A DNA stretch of 64,000 nucleotides from Rhodoferax sp. (GTDB taxonomy: Bacteria; Pseudomonadota; Gammaproteobacteria; Burkholderiales; Burkholderiaceae_C): positions 552,925 through 616,924 of the forward strand of contig NZ_JABBPD010000008.1 in assembly GCF_012927445.1 (NCBI RefSeq), given 5' to 3'. How positions within the stretch are numbered: the stretch's first letter is position 1; every line of letters starts with the position of its first letter. The position numbers were made by a program, and so were the translations under genes. The notes under the pieces are model-generated. The model had not been told where the DNA came from, made no database searches, and was given only the letters and a program-made list of their open reading frames with translations. Positions 27,680 to 37,223 of this stretch are shown here, piece after piece.

Positions 27680-30658
27680 CTATTTAATGCCTAAAATCAA
27701 TTGAGCCAGCGACTCGCCATTGATCTTGGTTTGGTAGTGAATCTGGATGCCTTTCTCTTTGAGCTCCGGCAAATCCTGCAGCGCTTTGAAGAAATGCTCA
27801 GCGCTTTTAATTTTCCATTTTTCCTTGAGCGGGATGTCCGTGCGATTGTCATAGCCCTTGGTTTCAACCACCAGATACAGCGCTTGCGCGGTGCCCCCCT
27901 GTTGCAGGGCATATCCAAAATCTGGGTTGTAGTGGCCCATCGGGGTGGGAATGTTGATTTTTGGCAGCTTGGCAAACACCGTGATGCTCGTCTGCTTGGA
28001 CTCATCTACCGTGTCACGCTCAATCTGGCTGTCCACCGGCATGAATTCATCTAGATACAACGACCGGGCCTGAACCTCGGTGTTGCTGATGGCGTGGGCC
28101 TCAACCCCGCACAACGAGACGGGAATCGTTCCCAGTAAGTCCCCTTTGATGTCCGTTAATGATGTTTTAGCGCGAACTTCACGCAACTGATAACTCACTT
28201 TATTGACCAACAACTCGTAAATGCAGCCCAGTATCAAGTCACGCAGCGTGGTGAGTGCGCGGTTTTCGTTGTGGCGGATTTGGTCGAATTTATCGCTCTG
28301 CATGCGGCTCAAAATTTGTCCCACGGTGTGGTAACTCAACTTCGTTAAATTGGCCAGTTCCCGCACAAATTCAGACAGCGTGTAGACCGACTGCGACGCG
28401 ATGTTGTAGCTTTGCTCCGTGCTCTTCACCTTGTGCAGACTCTCCACCGACTCGGTGCGGGTCACGCTGATCGTCAGCGGCAGCACGGAGAAATCAGCCG
28501 CTATGCGTTCCAGAATTCTTGTGGTCAAAACCGCTGCATCCAACTCATAGCGCAGCACGGCATCGCGGTTCAGGTTGTCCCACAGTGCTTTGAAATTTTG
28601 ATAATTCGCGGCGTTAAGGTGCAGCGATACCCGGGGCTTGTCCGCCTTGTGCTTGACCTGGCTGAAACCACTGAAATACGCGTCCAGATAGGCTTGCAGC
28701 TCGGTGGCATTCACGCCCTCAATGCCCTGCGCCAGTTTCAAAATCGCGGCGCGCTGGACGGCGTAATCGGCCTGGCTCATGATGATGGTCGATTGGCCCG
28801 TGCGTGTGTCCACCGCCGTCACCCCGGCCTGCGCCAAGGCTTGCAGCAAAACGACCGTCACAAACGGGTTATCGCAAATTTGATTGACCTTGAGCGCCTC
28901 CTGGTCAAACACCCGTGCCACGCGGCGCACGTTGTGGGCCGCAATTTCGTTTTGAATCGACTCGACAAAATCCCCCTCGCTGGCGGGCACCACCACCACC
29001 AGCTCATTGATCTCGTCAAACGCCGCGTCATCCGACTGCACCCGCTCCAGCTGCTGGTTCACCGCCAGACGCAGGCCACGCCCAATTTGCTGCAGTTTGG
29101 TAATTTTGGAATTGCTGGGGGCCAGCTTACAGAGCGTGAAAATATTTGGGTTGTCCCAGCCTTCCTGCAGCGCCCACATGGAGAAGATAAAACGCAAATC
29201 GGTGTCAAAAGACAGCAGCTTTTCTTTCTCCTGCAAAATCAGCTTGATCGCTTCCTCTTCGCCTTTTTCACTGTGCGAACGGGCAAAGTAACCTTTATGA
29301 ACCCGGCCAATATCGGCCGCGCTGCGCGCCAGATAAGCCCGGTAACCGGGGTCCAGCTCCGGCTTGTCCAACATTTGGGCCAACTGCACGCGGTAGTGGC
29401 GCTCAAACGCCTCGCGCACCACGGCGGGCTTTTTGCCCTCGGGTAAATACTTGGCCACCGAGTCGATAAAGAACAGGCTCAAGCTTTTGATACCGCGTTT
29501 GAACAACGCCTCTTCACGCTCGAAATGATTGGCAATGCTGCGACCAATGATCAGCGCCTGCATTTGATCTGCCAACATGCCGTAAGACGTGGCCTCGCCC
29601 AAAGGGAGCGAGAAATCATTGGTAAACCGCACCTCACTGGCGGTCACGGCCTCAACCACATGCCCATCCAGAAAAGCAATGCCGGTTTTATCGCCCAGAT
29701 TGTCTTTGGCCAGTAACTCCACGGTGGCATTCTTGCCCGCAATGCTCTGGAAGCTCACATGCGCGGTGCGCTCTTTGGCGCTGCCGCTGACCGAGGTGAA
29801 GCACAGTACCTGCGCCATCTCGGCACCCGTGCCCACGGTGTCCACCGTGATGCCTTTCACCAGTCGCTGGCGAAACGCGTCCAGGCTGTCCAGCGTGTAA
29901 ATCAGGTTTCGGTATTTGATGGCGTCGCTGTCACCCTTGAACGTGGCGCCAAAGCGAACGGTCAGCAGCGGATTGAACTTGGCCAAATACTCCTGCGTTT
30001 GCTTGCCCTCAAAACGGTGCGGCTCGTCAATGATGAGCACCGGGCGAATTTGGGCCAGCGCCTCCATATAGCTTTTGGCCCGCCCCAACAAATTGGCCTC
30101 AATGCCACGCTTGTTAATCACTTTACTGTCGCCCGCAAACGCCTGGTAAGTGGCCACCAGCACCGAAATGCCGGTGTTGGCCGCGTGAATGAAACCGGGC
30201 ACCGTGCGACTGGAATAATTGAAAACGTTGATCTTCTGGTTGCTGTATTCCCGAGAAAAAAAGCTGGCGGTGGTTTGCAGGCTTTTGAGCGTGCCCTGGC
30301 GAATTGCATTGCTGGGCACCAGCACAATGAACTTGGAGAGTTTTTTATCCTTGTGCAGCTTGTGGATGGTCTCGATGAAGGTAAACGTCTTGCCGGTGCC
30401 GGTTTCCATCAGCACGTCCAGGCTCAAGGTGGGCGTGGCGGTGCCTGTCACCTGCACGCTACCGGCGAAGATGTGATTGCTTTCCCGCGTGCGGGTGATG
30501 TTGGCACGCAAGGTTTGTTCTGCCAGGGCAGGCACAAACACCGGGTTAGCCTGCGCGCCGGTGGGCGGCACAAAATTCACATCGGCAAAAACATCCGCAA
30601 TGCTTTGCACCGCCGCGCTTTGGTGCGCCAGCCGGGTGTATTGAAATTGGGCTGCCAT
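27680..30658 (-). CDS. type III restriction enzyme, Res subunit
   Basis: 992 residues, the expected size of a Res subunit. Walker A is METGTGKTFTF (about 84-94), the helicase box is VLIIDEPHRFEG, and further SF2 motifs are IVVLVPSNAIRQG, FTSVSGS and IFTLCKLAP...LQQIGRGLR. The C-terminus has LYLVVETKGYDNRTD with a PD-(D/E)XK-like nuclease pattern. It forms a complex with the Mod subunit, whose gene ends five bases upstream, and cuts between inversely oriented recognition sites. No frameshift is visible. Confidence 0.95.
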   Translation of the reverse strand: MAAQFQYTRLAHQSAAVQSIADVFADVNFVPPTGAQANPVFVPALAEQTLRANITRTRESNHIFAGSVQVTGTATPTLSLDVLMETGTGKTFTFIETIHKLHKDKKLSKFIVLVPSNAIRQGTLKSLQTTASFFSREYSNQKINVFNYSSRTVPGFIHAANTGISVLVATYQAFAGDSKVINKRGIEANLLGRAKSYMEALAQIRPVLIIDEPHRFEGKQTQEYLAKFNPLLTVRFGATFKGDSDAIKYRNLIYTLDSLDAFRQRLVKGITVDTVGTGAEMAQVLCFTSVSGSAKERTAHVSFQSIAGKNATVELLAKDNLGDKTGIAFLDGHVVEAVTASEVRFTNDFSLPLGEATSYGMLADQMQALIIGRSIANHFEREEALFKRGIKSLSLFFIDSVAKYLPEGKKPAVVREAFERHYRVQLAQMLDKPELDPGYRAYLARSAADIGRVHKGYFARSHSEKGEEEAIKLILQEKEKLLSFDTDLRFIFSMWALQEGWDNPNIFTLCKLAPSNSKITKLQQIGRGLRLAVNQQLERVQSDDAAFDEINELVVVVPASEGDFVESIQNEIAAHNVRRVARVFDQEALKVNQICDNPFVTVVLLQALAQAGVTAVDTRTGQSTIIMSQADYAVQRAAILKLAQGIEGVNATELQAYLDAYFSGFSQVKHKADKPRVSLHLNAANYQNFKALWDNLNRDAVLRYELDAAVLTTRILERIAADFSVLPLTISVTRTESVESLHKVKSTEQSYNIASQSVYTLSEFVRELANLTKLSYHTVGQILSRMQSDKFDQIRHNENRALTTLRDLILGCIYELLVNKVSYQLREVRAKTSLTDIKGDLLGTIPVSLCGVEAHAISNTEVQARSLYLDEFMPVDSQIERDTVDESKQTSITVFAKLPKINIPTPMGHYNPDFGYALQQGGTAQALYLVVETKGYDNRTDIPLKEKWKIKSAEHFFKALQDLPELKEKGIQIHYQTKINGESLAQLILGIK

Positions 30659-30663
30659 GCTGA

Positions 30664-32655
30664 TCAGCCCCGCAGTTTCAGCTTGTCGTCTGAATAACCC
30701 AGCGATTCGGCTACGGTTTTGATGCCCAGCATGAAGTTGTCATCGGCAATCCACGGCGCATAAACGGTCAGGTGCAGCGCGGGCGTGCCTTCGGTTTGCA
30801 AGGCGCGCAGGGTGTCGGTCAGTTCGTCCAACGGCAGGGTTTGCACGATGAGCAGTACATCACCGGCCAGATACAGATGCTGGTCTTTGAGGGTGCGCAG
30901 AGTGGTCGTTAGCGGCAAACTCTCGGCCAGCAGCAGGTTGTAAAGGATGCGCGGCAATTGCGACGGTTGCGGTGTGGCAATGGCGGTTTGCAGAGCCAGC
31001 ACGTCGGCTTGTGTGGCCTGTTGCAGCGTCTTTTGCAAGATGAGCGCATCGGGGTCGTCCACCAGATCGAAGACGCGGAAACCGGTATCGACGTGTACCA
31101 CTGGCGCTGAGCCAGCTTCATCCGCAGACGAAAAACCGTCCAGTTGAGCCGGTTGCAAGGCGAGGGCTTGCACTTTGGCGGCTTGTTCAGCTTCGATTTT
31201 GGCCCCGGCGCGGCGCAGGCGCTCGGCGGTGATCTCGAAAATGGTGGCCTCGGGCTTGCCCAGCGTTTGGGTCACAAAGTGATGCGCCTCTTGCTGCTTT
31301 TTGGGGTCAATCGGTTGGGGAATTTGGACAAGGATGAATTGGCGTTTGCCGCCGTCTTCAGCATTGAGGCGCATCACGGCTTCACCTGTTGCTCCACTTC
31401 CAGCAAAAAAGTCCATCACGGTATCGTCTTTGTCACAGCCTAAACGCATGATTTTTTGCAGCAAACGGATTGGCTTGGGCGTAGAAAAAACTTTTTGAGC
31501 GAGTAGTGCAGCAGTCTCTTTTTGCGCTTCGTCGTTGTGGCCGCATTCGTCAAAAGTCCACCAAGTCGTAGGCACTAAAGCCCCACCGTTTTTAAGGCGG
31601 TCTTTGTAGCGTTTGTAGGCCGGGACACGCCCAGTGCCATCTTTACCCCAATAGATAAGTCCTTCCGCCACATTTTTTTGATGAGTCTCCAGGGAATATC
31701 GCCATACAGCGGTGCGTTTGGGCCAAATCTCTTCCCCGGTATTGGGTTGCATGATCGGATAGTAAAGGCTGGGGCGCTCTTCGGCGGACTTGTTGCATAA
31801 GTAGTTGTCGGGGCGAAAAATGCCGTTGTCGTCCTTAAGTCGATATTGCTTATCCTGGGTTTCCGTTCGTGCCGACAAATTGCGTACCCATTCATCAGTT
31901 TTCCGGTAAACAAGAATGTGATCATGCAAAGGCGCAATGGTTTTGTGATCATTAGCCGCAGCGTACTTTTTTTGCCAAAGTACATCCGCAACAAAATTCT
32001 CCTGCCCAAATACCTCATCACACAGCAACTTCAATTGCGCCTGCTCGTTGTCGTCAATCGAGATAAAAATCACGCCATCGTCGCGCAGCAAATCCTTGGC
32101 CAGCAGCAGGCGTGGGTACATAAAGCTCAACCAGCCACTGTGCGTGCGGGCACCGTAGATGTTTTTGATGTAGTCGATGTTGTCCGCGCTGTAACCCAGT
32201 TGCGCCAGCACCTCGCTTTGCTTGGCTGAAAAATCATCGCGGTAGATAAACGAGTCGCTTTGGGTGTTGTAAGGCGGGTCAATGTAGATCAGTTTGACCT
32301 TGCCAAAGTAGCTGTGGCGCAGCAGGCGTAGCGCGTCCAGGTTGTCGCCGCGCATCAAGATGTTGCCGGTGTTGTCCCAGTGCTTGCTCTCCAGCGGCAG
32401 CGGTTCGATGATTTTTTGCACCGGCACAAAGGCACTGTGGTACGCCTCGCGCTTGCCCACCCAGCGCAGCTCGTAGCCATCTTCTTCCACTTGCAAGCCC
32501 GCCGGGTTCGACGGGTCAATGGCCTGTTGCAGCCCGGCGGCGTTGATGCGCACGCGCCCTTGCGCGTCCACCTCCACCGCTTGCGGAAAATGCTCGCGCA
32601 GGATGTCCAGCTTGTGCTGGTTGGGGGGCGGGGCGTTCAGGATAGGGTTTGACAT
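30664..32655 (-). CDS. type III DNA methyltransferase, Mod subunit (N6-adenine, beta class)
   Basis: 663 residues. The catalytic DPPYNTQSDSF (about residue 126) precedes the SAM-binding FFAGSGATGEAVM (about 420), the motif order of beta-class amino-methyltransferases used by type III systems. A variable central region between these motifs, with the CGHND stretch, is the likely target recognition domain. It is the first gene of mod-res. Base use looks slightly AT-richer than the flanking core, suggesting acquisition. Confidence 0.95.
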   Translation of the reverse strand: MSNPILNAPPPNQHKLDILREHFPQAVEVDAQGRVRINAAGLQQAIDPSNPAGLQVEEDGYELRWVGKREAYHSAFVPVQKIIEPLPLESKHWDNTGNILMRGDNLDALRLLRHSYFGKVKLIYIDPPYNTQSDSFIYRDDFSAKQSEVLAQLGYSADNIDYIKNIYGARTHSGWLSFMYPRLLLAKDLLRDDGVIFISIDDNEQAQLKLLCDEVFGQENFVADVLWQKKYAAANDHKTIAPLHDHILVYRKTDEWVRNLSARTETQDKQYRLKDDNGIFRPDNYLCNKSAEERPSLYYPIMQPNTGEEIWPKRTAVWRYSLETHQKNVAEGLIYWGKDGTGRVPAYKRYKDRLKNGGALVPTTWWTFDECGHNDEAQKETAALLAQKVFSTPKPIRLLQKIMRLGCDKDDTVMDFFAGSGATGEAVMRLNAEDGGKRQFILVQIPQPIDPKKQQEAHHFVTQTLGKPEATIFEITAERLRRAGAKIEAEQAAKVQALALQPAQLDGFSSADEAGSAPVVHVDTGFRVFDLVDDPDALILQKTLQQATQADVLALQTAIATPQPSQLPRILYNLLLAESLPLTTTLRTLKDQHLYLAGDVLLIVQTLPLDELTDTLRALQTEGTPALHLTVYAPWIADDNFMLGIKTVAESLGYSDDKLKLRG

Positions 32656-32667
32656 GGATGCTTTACT

Positions 32668-32713
32668 TACTATTATTTTGATAGCTGCTTGCGCAATAAG
32701 AACGGGGGCTAGA
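32668..32713 (+). repeat. dispersed repeat copy (right flank of type III RM module)
   Basis: TACTATTATTTTGATAGCTG begins the 46-base unit, which ends GGGGGCTAGA. See the copy at 27,631-27,676. Confidence 0.85.
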
Positions 32714-32845
32714 GGCTGGTTTGTTATAAGTAAAACCGAAGTGCAGCCGTGAGCCTGTCTAGCGTCTCCGCTGCCTGTTCATGCGCTGCGAGGCCGCGCG
32801 AGGGTGTGTTTTGGCTTATCTGATTTCTGCAACCAGCGGTTGCAG

Positions 32846-33244
32846 TCATTCGTCATACCAGTTCTCCACGCGCAGCCCCGGCACACGCTCGAACTCGCGG
32901 GTGTTGCGGGTGATGACGATGTAACGGTTGGCCAGGGCAATGCCGGCGATAAGCAAGTCGTAAGTACCGATGGGCGTTCCCGCTTTTTGCAATACATGGC
33001 GGATATGACCTGCGGCTTGCGCGGCGTTGGCGTCGAAATCTGCAATGTGGAAGGTGCGCAGCACCCAGTCGAGTTGGGGGCGGTGTTTTTCTGGCTTGGA
33101 GGATGCCCCCAGACCGAACTCAATCTCGAAAATCGCCACGCTGGGCACATGAAGCAGGTTGGGCGGGTGGGCGTAAATGCGCTCTGCCACGCCGCCCTGG
33201 CGTTTGAAAAAATAAGCCAGGATGTTGGTGTCGAGCAGGTACAT
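32846..33244 (-). CDS. PIN-domain toxin, VapC type
   Basis: 132 residues. PIN-domain acidic residues are visible: MYLLDTNILAYFFKRQ at the start, a central GTYDLLIAGIALANRYIVITRNTREFERVPGL, and the terminal VENWYDE. VapC proteins are ribonucleases that cleave tRNA or rRNA sites. It follows the antitoxin-like gene by 23 bases in the standard order. Confidence 0.92.
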   Translation of the reverse strand: MYLLDTNILAYFFKRQGGVAERIYAHPPNLLHVPSVAIFEIEFGLGASSKPEKHRPQLDWVLRTFHIADFDANAAQAAGHIRHVLQKAGTPIGTYDLLIAGIALANRYIVITRNTREFERVPGLRVENWYDE

Positions 33245-33267
33245 CGGTGAACTTCTGGAGCGCGTTC

Positions 33268-33516
33268 TTAAAACGATTCACGAGGGGCTTGCGGGGTTTC
33301 ATTGGCCCGCATTTGGGCGACGTCTGGAAAGTCCGACTCGCTCCAGGCCCCGGCCATGTCCCAAAAGTCAGCGGGCCAGCCTTTATTGGCCTGCGTCGCT
33401 GTTTTTTCCTTGACCAAGCCTGTCAGCCAGCGGCTCAGCGATGTTTTTGCTGCCGTAGCCGAATTTTTGGCCAGTGCAATCGCATCATCGTCCATATAAA
33501 TAGTGACTTGAGACAT
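33268..33516 (-). CDS. VapB-like antitoxin
   Basis: 82 residues from ATG 33516, preceded by a GGAG site. The N-terminus SQVTIYMDDDAIALAKNSAT looks like a ribbon-helix-helix DNA-binding unit; the C-terminal part (WDMAGAWSESDFPDVAQMR) would wrap the PIN toxin. The gene order antitoxin-toxin and close spacing support the pair. An open frame continues upstream to 33564 without support. Confidence 0.8.
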   Translation of the reverse strand: MSQVTIYMDDDAIALAKNSATAAKTSLSRWLTGLVKEKTATQANKGWPADFWDMAGAWSESDFPDVAQMRANETPQAPRESF

Positions 33517-33564
33517 GGCATTTCTCCAATTAATTACATAAGCAAGTATATAAGTGTTGGGCAA

Positions 33565-36500
33565 TTAGGTGGTAGCCATGTCCAGCACCGGCTGCCCCAG
33601 CCCCCGCAGCACATCGCGCACCATCTGCGCCCGGTCTTTGGCTTCCGGCAACTCGCGCTCAATGCGCAGCTTCTCGCTGCCGGCCAGTTTGATGTGTTTG
33701 TTTTTCTGGATCATCTGAATAATTTTCATCGAGTCGATTGGCGGGTTTTTCTTGAAGGTGATGGTGATCACGCCGGGGGCGGCATCGACTTTGACCACGC
33801 CAAACGGCTTGGCCATCACACGCAGGCGGTGCACGTCGATCAGCGTTTGTGCCTGGGAGGGCAGTTTGCCGAAACGGTCGACAATTTCTTCCAGCAAAGA
33901 GTCGATCTGGTCGGTGCTCTTGGCGGTGGCCAGTTTTTTGTAAAAGCTCAGACGCAGATGCACATCGCCGCAGTAGTCGTCCGGCAGCAGGGCCGGGGCG
34001 TGCAGGTTGATGTCGGTGGTGACGTTGAGCGGGCTGAGCAGGTCGGGTTCGATACCGGCTTTCAGGCAACGCACGGCTTCGGACAGCATCTCGTTGTACA
34101 GCTGAAAGCCGACTTCGAGCATGTTGCCGCTCTGGTTTTCGCCCAGCACCTCGCCGGCACCGCGAATTTCCAGATCGTGCATGGCAAGGTAGAAGCCTGA
34201 TCCGAGTTCTTCCATTTGTTGAATGGCGTCAAGCCGCTGGCTGGCCTGCTTGGTCAGGCCTTCCAGATCGGGCACCATCAAATAAGCATAGGCCTGGTGG
34301 TGGCTGCGGCCAACGCGGCCGCGCAACTGGTGCAACTGGGCCAGACCGAACTTGTCGGCGCGGCTCATGACGATGGTGTTGGCGGTCGGCACGTCAATGC
34401 CGGTCTCTATGATGGTGGAGCACAGCAGCAGGTTGTAGCGCTGGGCCACAAAGTCGCGCATCACACTTTCCAGTTGGCGCTCCGGCATCTGCCCATGCGC
34501 CACGGCAATGCGGGCTTCGGGCAGCAGTTCTTCTAATTTGGCTCGGCGGTTCTCAATCGTCTCGACCTCGTTGTGCAAGAAGTAAACCTGGCCGCCGCGT
34601 TTCAGTTCGCGCAGCACGGCTTCGCGGATCACGCCGTTGCCTTCGGTACGGACAAAAGTCTTGATCGCCAGGCGGCGTTGCGGTGCGGTGGCGATCACGC
34701 TCAGGTCGCGCAAGCCTTCCAGCGCCATGCCCAGCGTGCGGGGGATGGGCGTGGCGGTGAGCGTGAGCACATCGACTTCGGCGCGCAGCGCCTTCATTTG
34801 CTCTTTGTGACGCACACCAAAACGGTGTTCTTCGTCAATGATGAGCAGGCCCAGGTCTTTAAATTTGGTCGATTCGCTGAGCAGTTTGTGCGTGCCGACC
34901 ACGATGTCGACCGTGCCGTCGGCCAGGCCTTTCATGGCGGCGCTGATTTCCTTGGCGGAGCGAAAGCGGCTCATTTCGGCCACTTTGACCGGCCATTTGG
35001 CGAAGCGGTCCACCAGCGTCTGGTAATGCTGCTCGGCCAGCAGTGTGGTCGGTGCCAGCAGCGCCACCTGTTTGCCGCCGGTGATGCCGATGAAGGCGGC
35101 GCGCAACGCAACCTCGGTTTTGCCAAAGCCGACGTCGCCGCAAATCAGACGATCCATTGGGCGCGGGCTGATCATGTCCTGAATAACGGCGTGAATGGCG
35201 GCGCTCTGGTCCGGCGTTTCTTCAAAGCCAAAGTCGTTGGCGAAGGTTTCGTAATCGCTTGGCGAGTAGCGGAAGGCGTGGCCTTCGCGGGCGGCGCGGC
35301 GGGCATAAATGTTGAGCAATTCAGCGGCGGAGTCGCGCACCTGCACGGCGGCCTTGCGTTTGGCTTTTTCCCACTGGCCGGAACCGAGCCGGTGCAGCGG
35401 TGCTTCGTCGGGACTGACGCCGGTGTAGCGACTGATCAGTTGCAACTGGCTCACCGGCACATACAAGGTGGCTTTGTCGGCGTATTCCAGGTGCAGGAAT
35501 TCCTGCATTTCGGGCTCGCCGTTGGCCAGTTTGTTGCCCAGATCGAGGTTGATCAGTCCTTTGTAGCGGCCAATGCCATGCGCCGAATGGACGACCGGGT
35601 CGCCGACCTTGAGTTCACTCAGGTCCTTGATCAGCGCTTCAACATCGCTTACCTGCTCCTGCTTTTTGCGCCGGCGCGTGGTCGGGCCGGCGGCAAACAA
35701 CTCGGTCTCGGTGACGAAATCGATACCCGCTTCCAGCCAGGCAAAACCGGTGTTCAGTGACGAGGTGGCAATGCCCACTTTTTCATGGCTGCGCTCAAAC
35801 TCGGCGAGCGAATCAAACGACGGTGGGCTCAGCTGGCTGGTGTGCAGAAAATCAAGCAGGCTGGTTTTGCGGCCTTCGCTCTCCGCCAACACCAGCACGC
35901 GCTGCGTGGTGTGGCGAATGTGGTCTTTGAGACGCGCCAGCGGATCGTCGGCCCCGCGCACCACCGTGAGCTCGGGCAACAGGCCGAGTTCCACGTAGTC
36001 GGTGGGCGCGGCAAGGGTCGGTGCCTCAATTGAACCATCAACCAGTTCGATGCCCGTGGCCGGTGCCTTGATTGCCAGTTGGGGCAACTGGTTAACCCGG
36101 GCATAAAACTGCTCGGTGCTGAGAAACAGGGCTTCCGGCGGCAGGGCGGGGCGCTCGGGGTCGGTGCGCACCAGGCGGTAGCGTTCTTTGGTGTCTTGCC
36201 AGAAATGCTGGAAGGCTGGCTCCAGGTCCCCATGCAGCACCACCGTGGCATCCGCGCCCAGGTAGTCAAACACGGTGGCCGTTTCCTCAAAGAACAGCGG
36301 CAGGTAGTACTCGATGCCGGCGGTGGCGACGCCGTTGCCGATGTCTTTGTAGATGCGGCTCTTGGTCGGGTCGCCCTCCAGCAGTTCGCGCCAGCGGCTG
36401 CGAAAGCGGGCTCTAGCGTCGTCGTCCATCGGGAACTCGCGACCCGGCAACAGGCGCACTTCGGGCACCGGGTACAGGCTGCGCTGGCTGTCGGGGTCAA

Positions 36501-37092
36501 AGGTGCGAATGCTGTCGATCTCGTCGTCAAACAGATCAACCCGGTAGGGCACGGCGCTGCCCATCGGGAACAGGTCAATCAGACCGCCGCGCACCGCGTA
36601 TTCGCCCGGGCTGACCACTTGCGTGACATGGCTGTAGCCGGCCAGCGTCAACTGGGCCTTGAACTTGGCCTCGTCCAGTTTTTGTTTGACTTTGAACTGA
36701 AAGGTGTAGCCGGCCAGAAAACTGGGCGGCGCCAGCCGGTAGAGCGCGGTGGTGGCGGGCACGATGACGACATCGGCGCCCGTCTCTTTTTCGCGCTGGC
36801 TGATGCGCCACAAAGTAGCAAGGCGCTCGCTGATCAGGTCCTGGTGCGGTGAAAACGTGTCGTAAGGCAGGGTTTCCCAGTCCGGGAACAGCACGCAGCG
36901 CAAGTCGGGGGCAAAAAACCCGATCTCGTCGATCAGGCGCTGGGCATCGGCGGCATTGGCGGTGACGATGGCAGTCAGCTTGCCGTTGCCCTTCTCGCGC
37001 AGGCCCAGTTGGGCCAGCAGCAAAGCATCGGCTGAGCCTGTGGGACGCGGCAGGGTGAATCGTTTGCCGGGGTGCAGTTTGGGTAAATACAT
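33565..37092 (-). CDS. mfd: transcription-repair coupling factor Mfd
   Basis: 1175 residues, close to the usual 1150. The N-terminal part resembles UvrB (DRRVLVL-like region, FDSLAEFERSHEKVG). The RNA-polymerase interaction domain begins GDPVVHSAHGIGRYKGL. The translocase has Walker A ICGDVGFGKTEVALRAAF, DEEH box LLIIDEEHRFGV, TATPIPRTLGMAL and QLRGRVGRSHHQAYAYL. The protein displaces RNA polymerase stalled at lesions and recruits UvrA. The N-terminal start MYLPKLHPGKRFTLPRP is preceded by an acgattc stretch, so the ribosome site is not obvious. Confidence 0.97.
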   Translation of the reverse strand: MYLPKLHPGKRFTLPRPTGSADALLLAQLGLREKGNGKLTAIVTANAADAQRLIDEIGFFAPDLRCVLFPDWETLPYDTFSPHQDLISERLATLWRISQREKETGADVVIVPATTALYRLAPPSFLAGYTFQFKVKQKLDEAKFKAQLTLAGYSHVTQVVSPGEYAVRGGLIDLFPMGSAVPYRVDLFDDEIDSIRTFDPDSQRSLYPVPEVRLLPGREFPMDDDARARFRSRWRELLEGDPTKSRIYKDIGNGVATAGIEYYLPLFFEETATVFDYLGADATVVLHGDLEPAFQHFWQDTKERYRLVRTDPERPALPPEALFLSTEQFYARVNQLPQLAIKAPATGIELVDGSIEAPTLAAPTDYVELGLLPELTVVRGADDPLARLKDHIRHTTQRVLVLAESEGRKTSLLDFLHTSQLSPPSFDSLAEFERSHEKVGIATSSLNTGFAWLEAGIDFVTETELFAAGPTTRRRKKQEQVSDVEALIKDLSELKVGDPVVHSAHGIGRYKGLINLDLGNKLANGEPEMQEFLHLEYADKATLYVPVSQLQLISRYTGVSPDEAPLHRLGSGQWEKAKRKAAVQVRDSAAELLNIYARRAAREGHAFRYSPSDYETFANDFGFEETPDQSAAIHAVIQDMISPRPMDRLICGDVGFGKTEVALRAAFIGITGGKQVALLAPTTLLAEQHYQTLVDRFAKWPVKVAEMSRFRSAKEISAAMKGLADGTVDIVVGTHKLLSESTKFKDLGLLIIDEEHRFGVRHKEQMKALRAEVDVLTLTATPIPRTLGMALEGLRDLSVIATAPQRRLAIKTFVRTEGNGVIREAVLRELKRGGQVYFLHNEVETIENRRAKLEELLPEARIAVAHGQMPERQLESVMRDFVAQRYNLLLCSTIIETGIDVPTANTIVMSRADKFGLAQLHQLRGRVGRSHHQAYAYLMVPDLEGLTKQASQRLDAIQQMEELGSGFYLAMHDLEIRGAGEVLGENQSGNMLEVGFQLYNEMLSEAVRCLKAGIEPDLLSPLNVTTDINLHAPALLPDDYCGDVHLRLSFYKKLATAKSTDQIDSLLEEIVDRFGKLPSQAQTLIDVHRLRVMAKPFGVVKVDAAPGVITITFKKNPPIDSMKIIQMIQKNKHIKLAGSEKLRIERELPEAKDRAQMVRDVLRGLGQPVLDMATT

Positions 37093-37147
37093 GAATCGCC
37101 TATGGACAACGTAAGCAACGCGTTGAGTTCAAAACACAAATACAAAA

Positions 37148-37174
37148 CACCCCACGCGGGCGAGCGGGGGGTGT
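37148..37174 (-). promoter_or_regulatory. hairpin upstream of mfd
   Basis: ACACCCC / GGGGTGT forms a 7-bp stem with a GC-rich loop; the minus strand continues TTTTGTATTTG. It has the form of a terminator facing mfd. No leftward gene precedes it, so an attenuator role is possible. Confidence 0.4.
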
Positions 37175-37223
37175 CTGACGGTGACCTAACATCTTAGTTA
37201 GATTTTAGAATGGCGAGAAGCCT

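Noticed and set aside
29759..30697. Plus-strand frame opposite res
   Set aside because: Shadow of the restriction gene; no domain.
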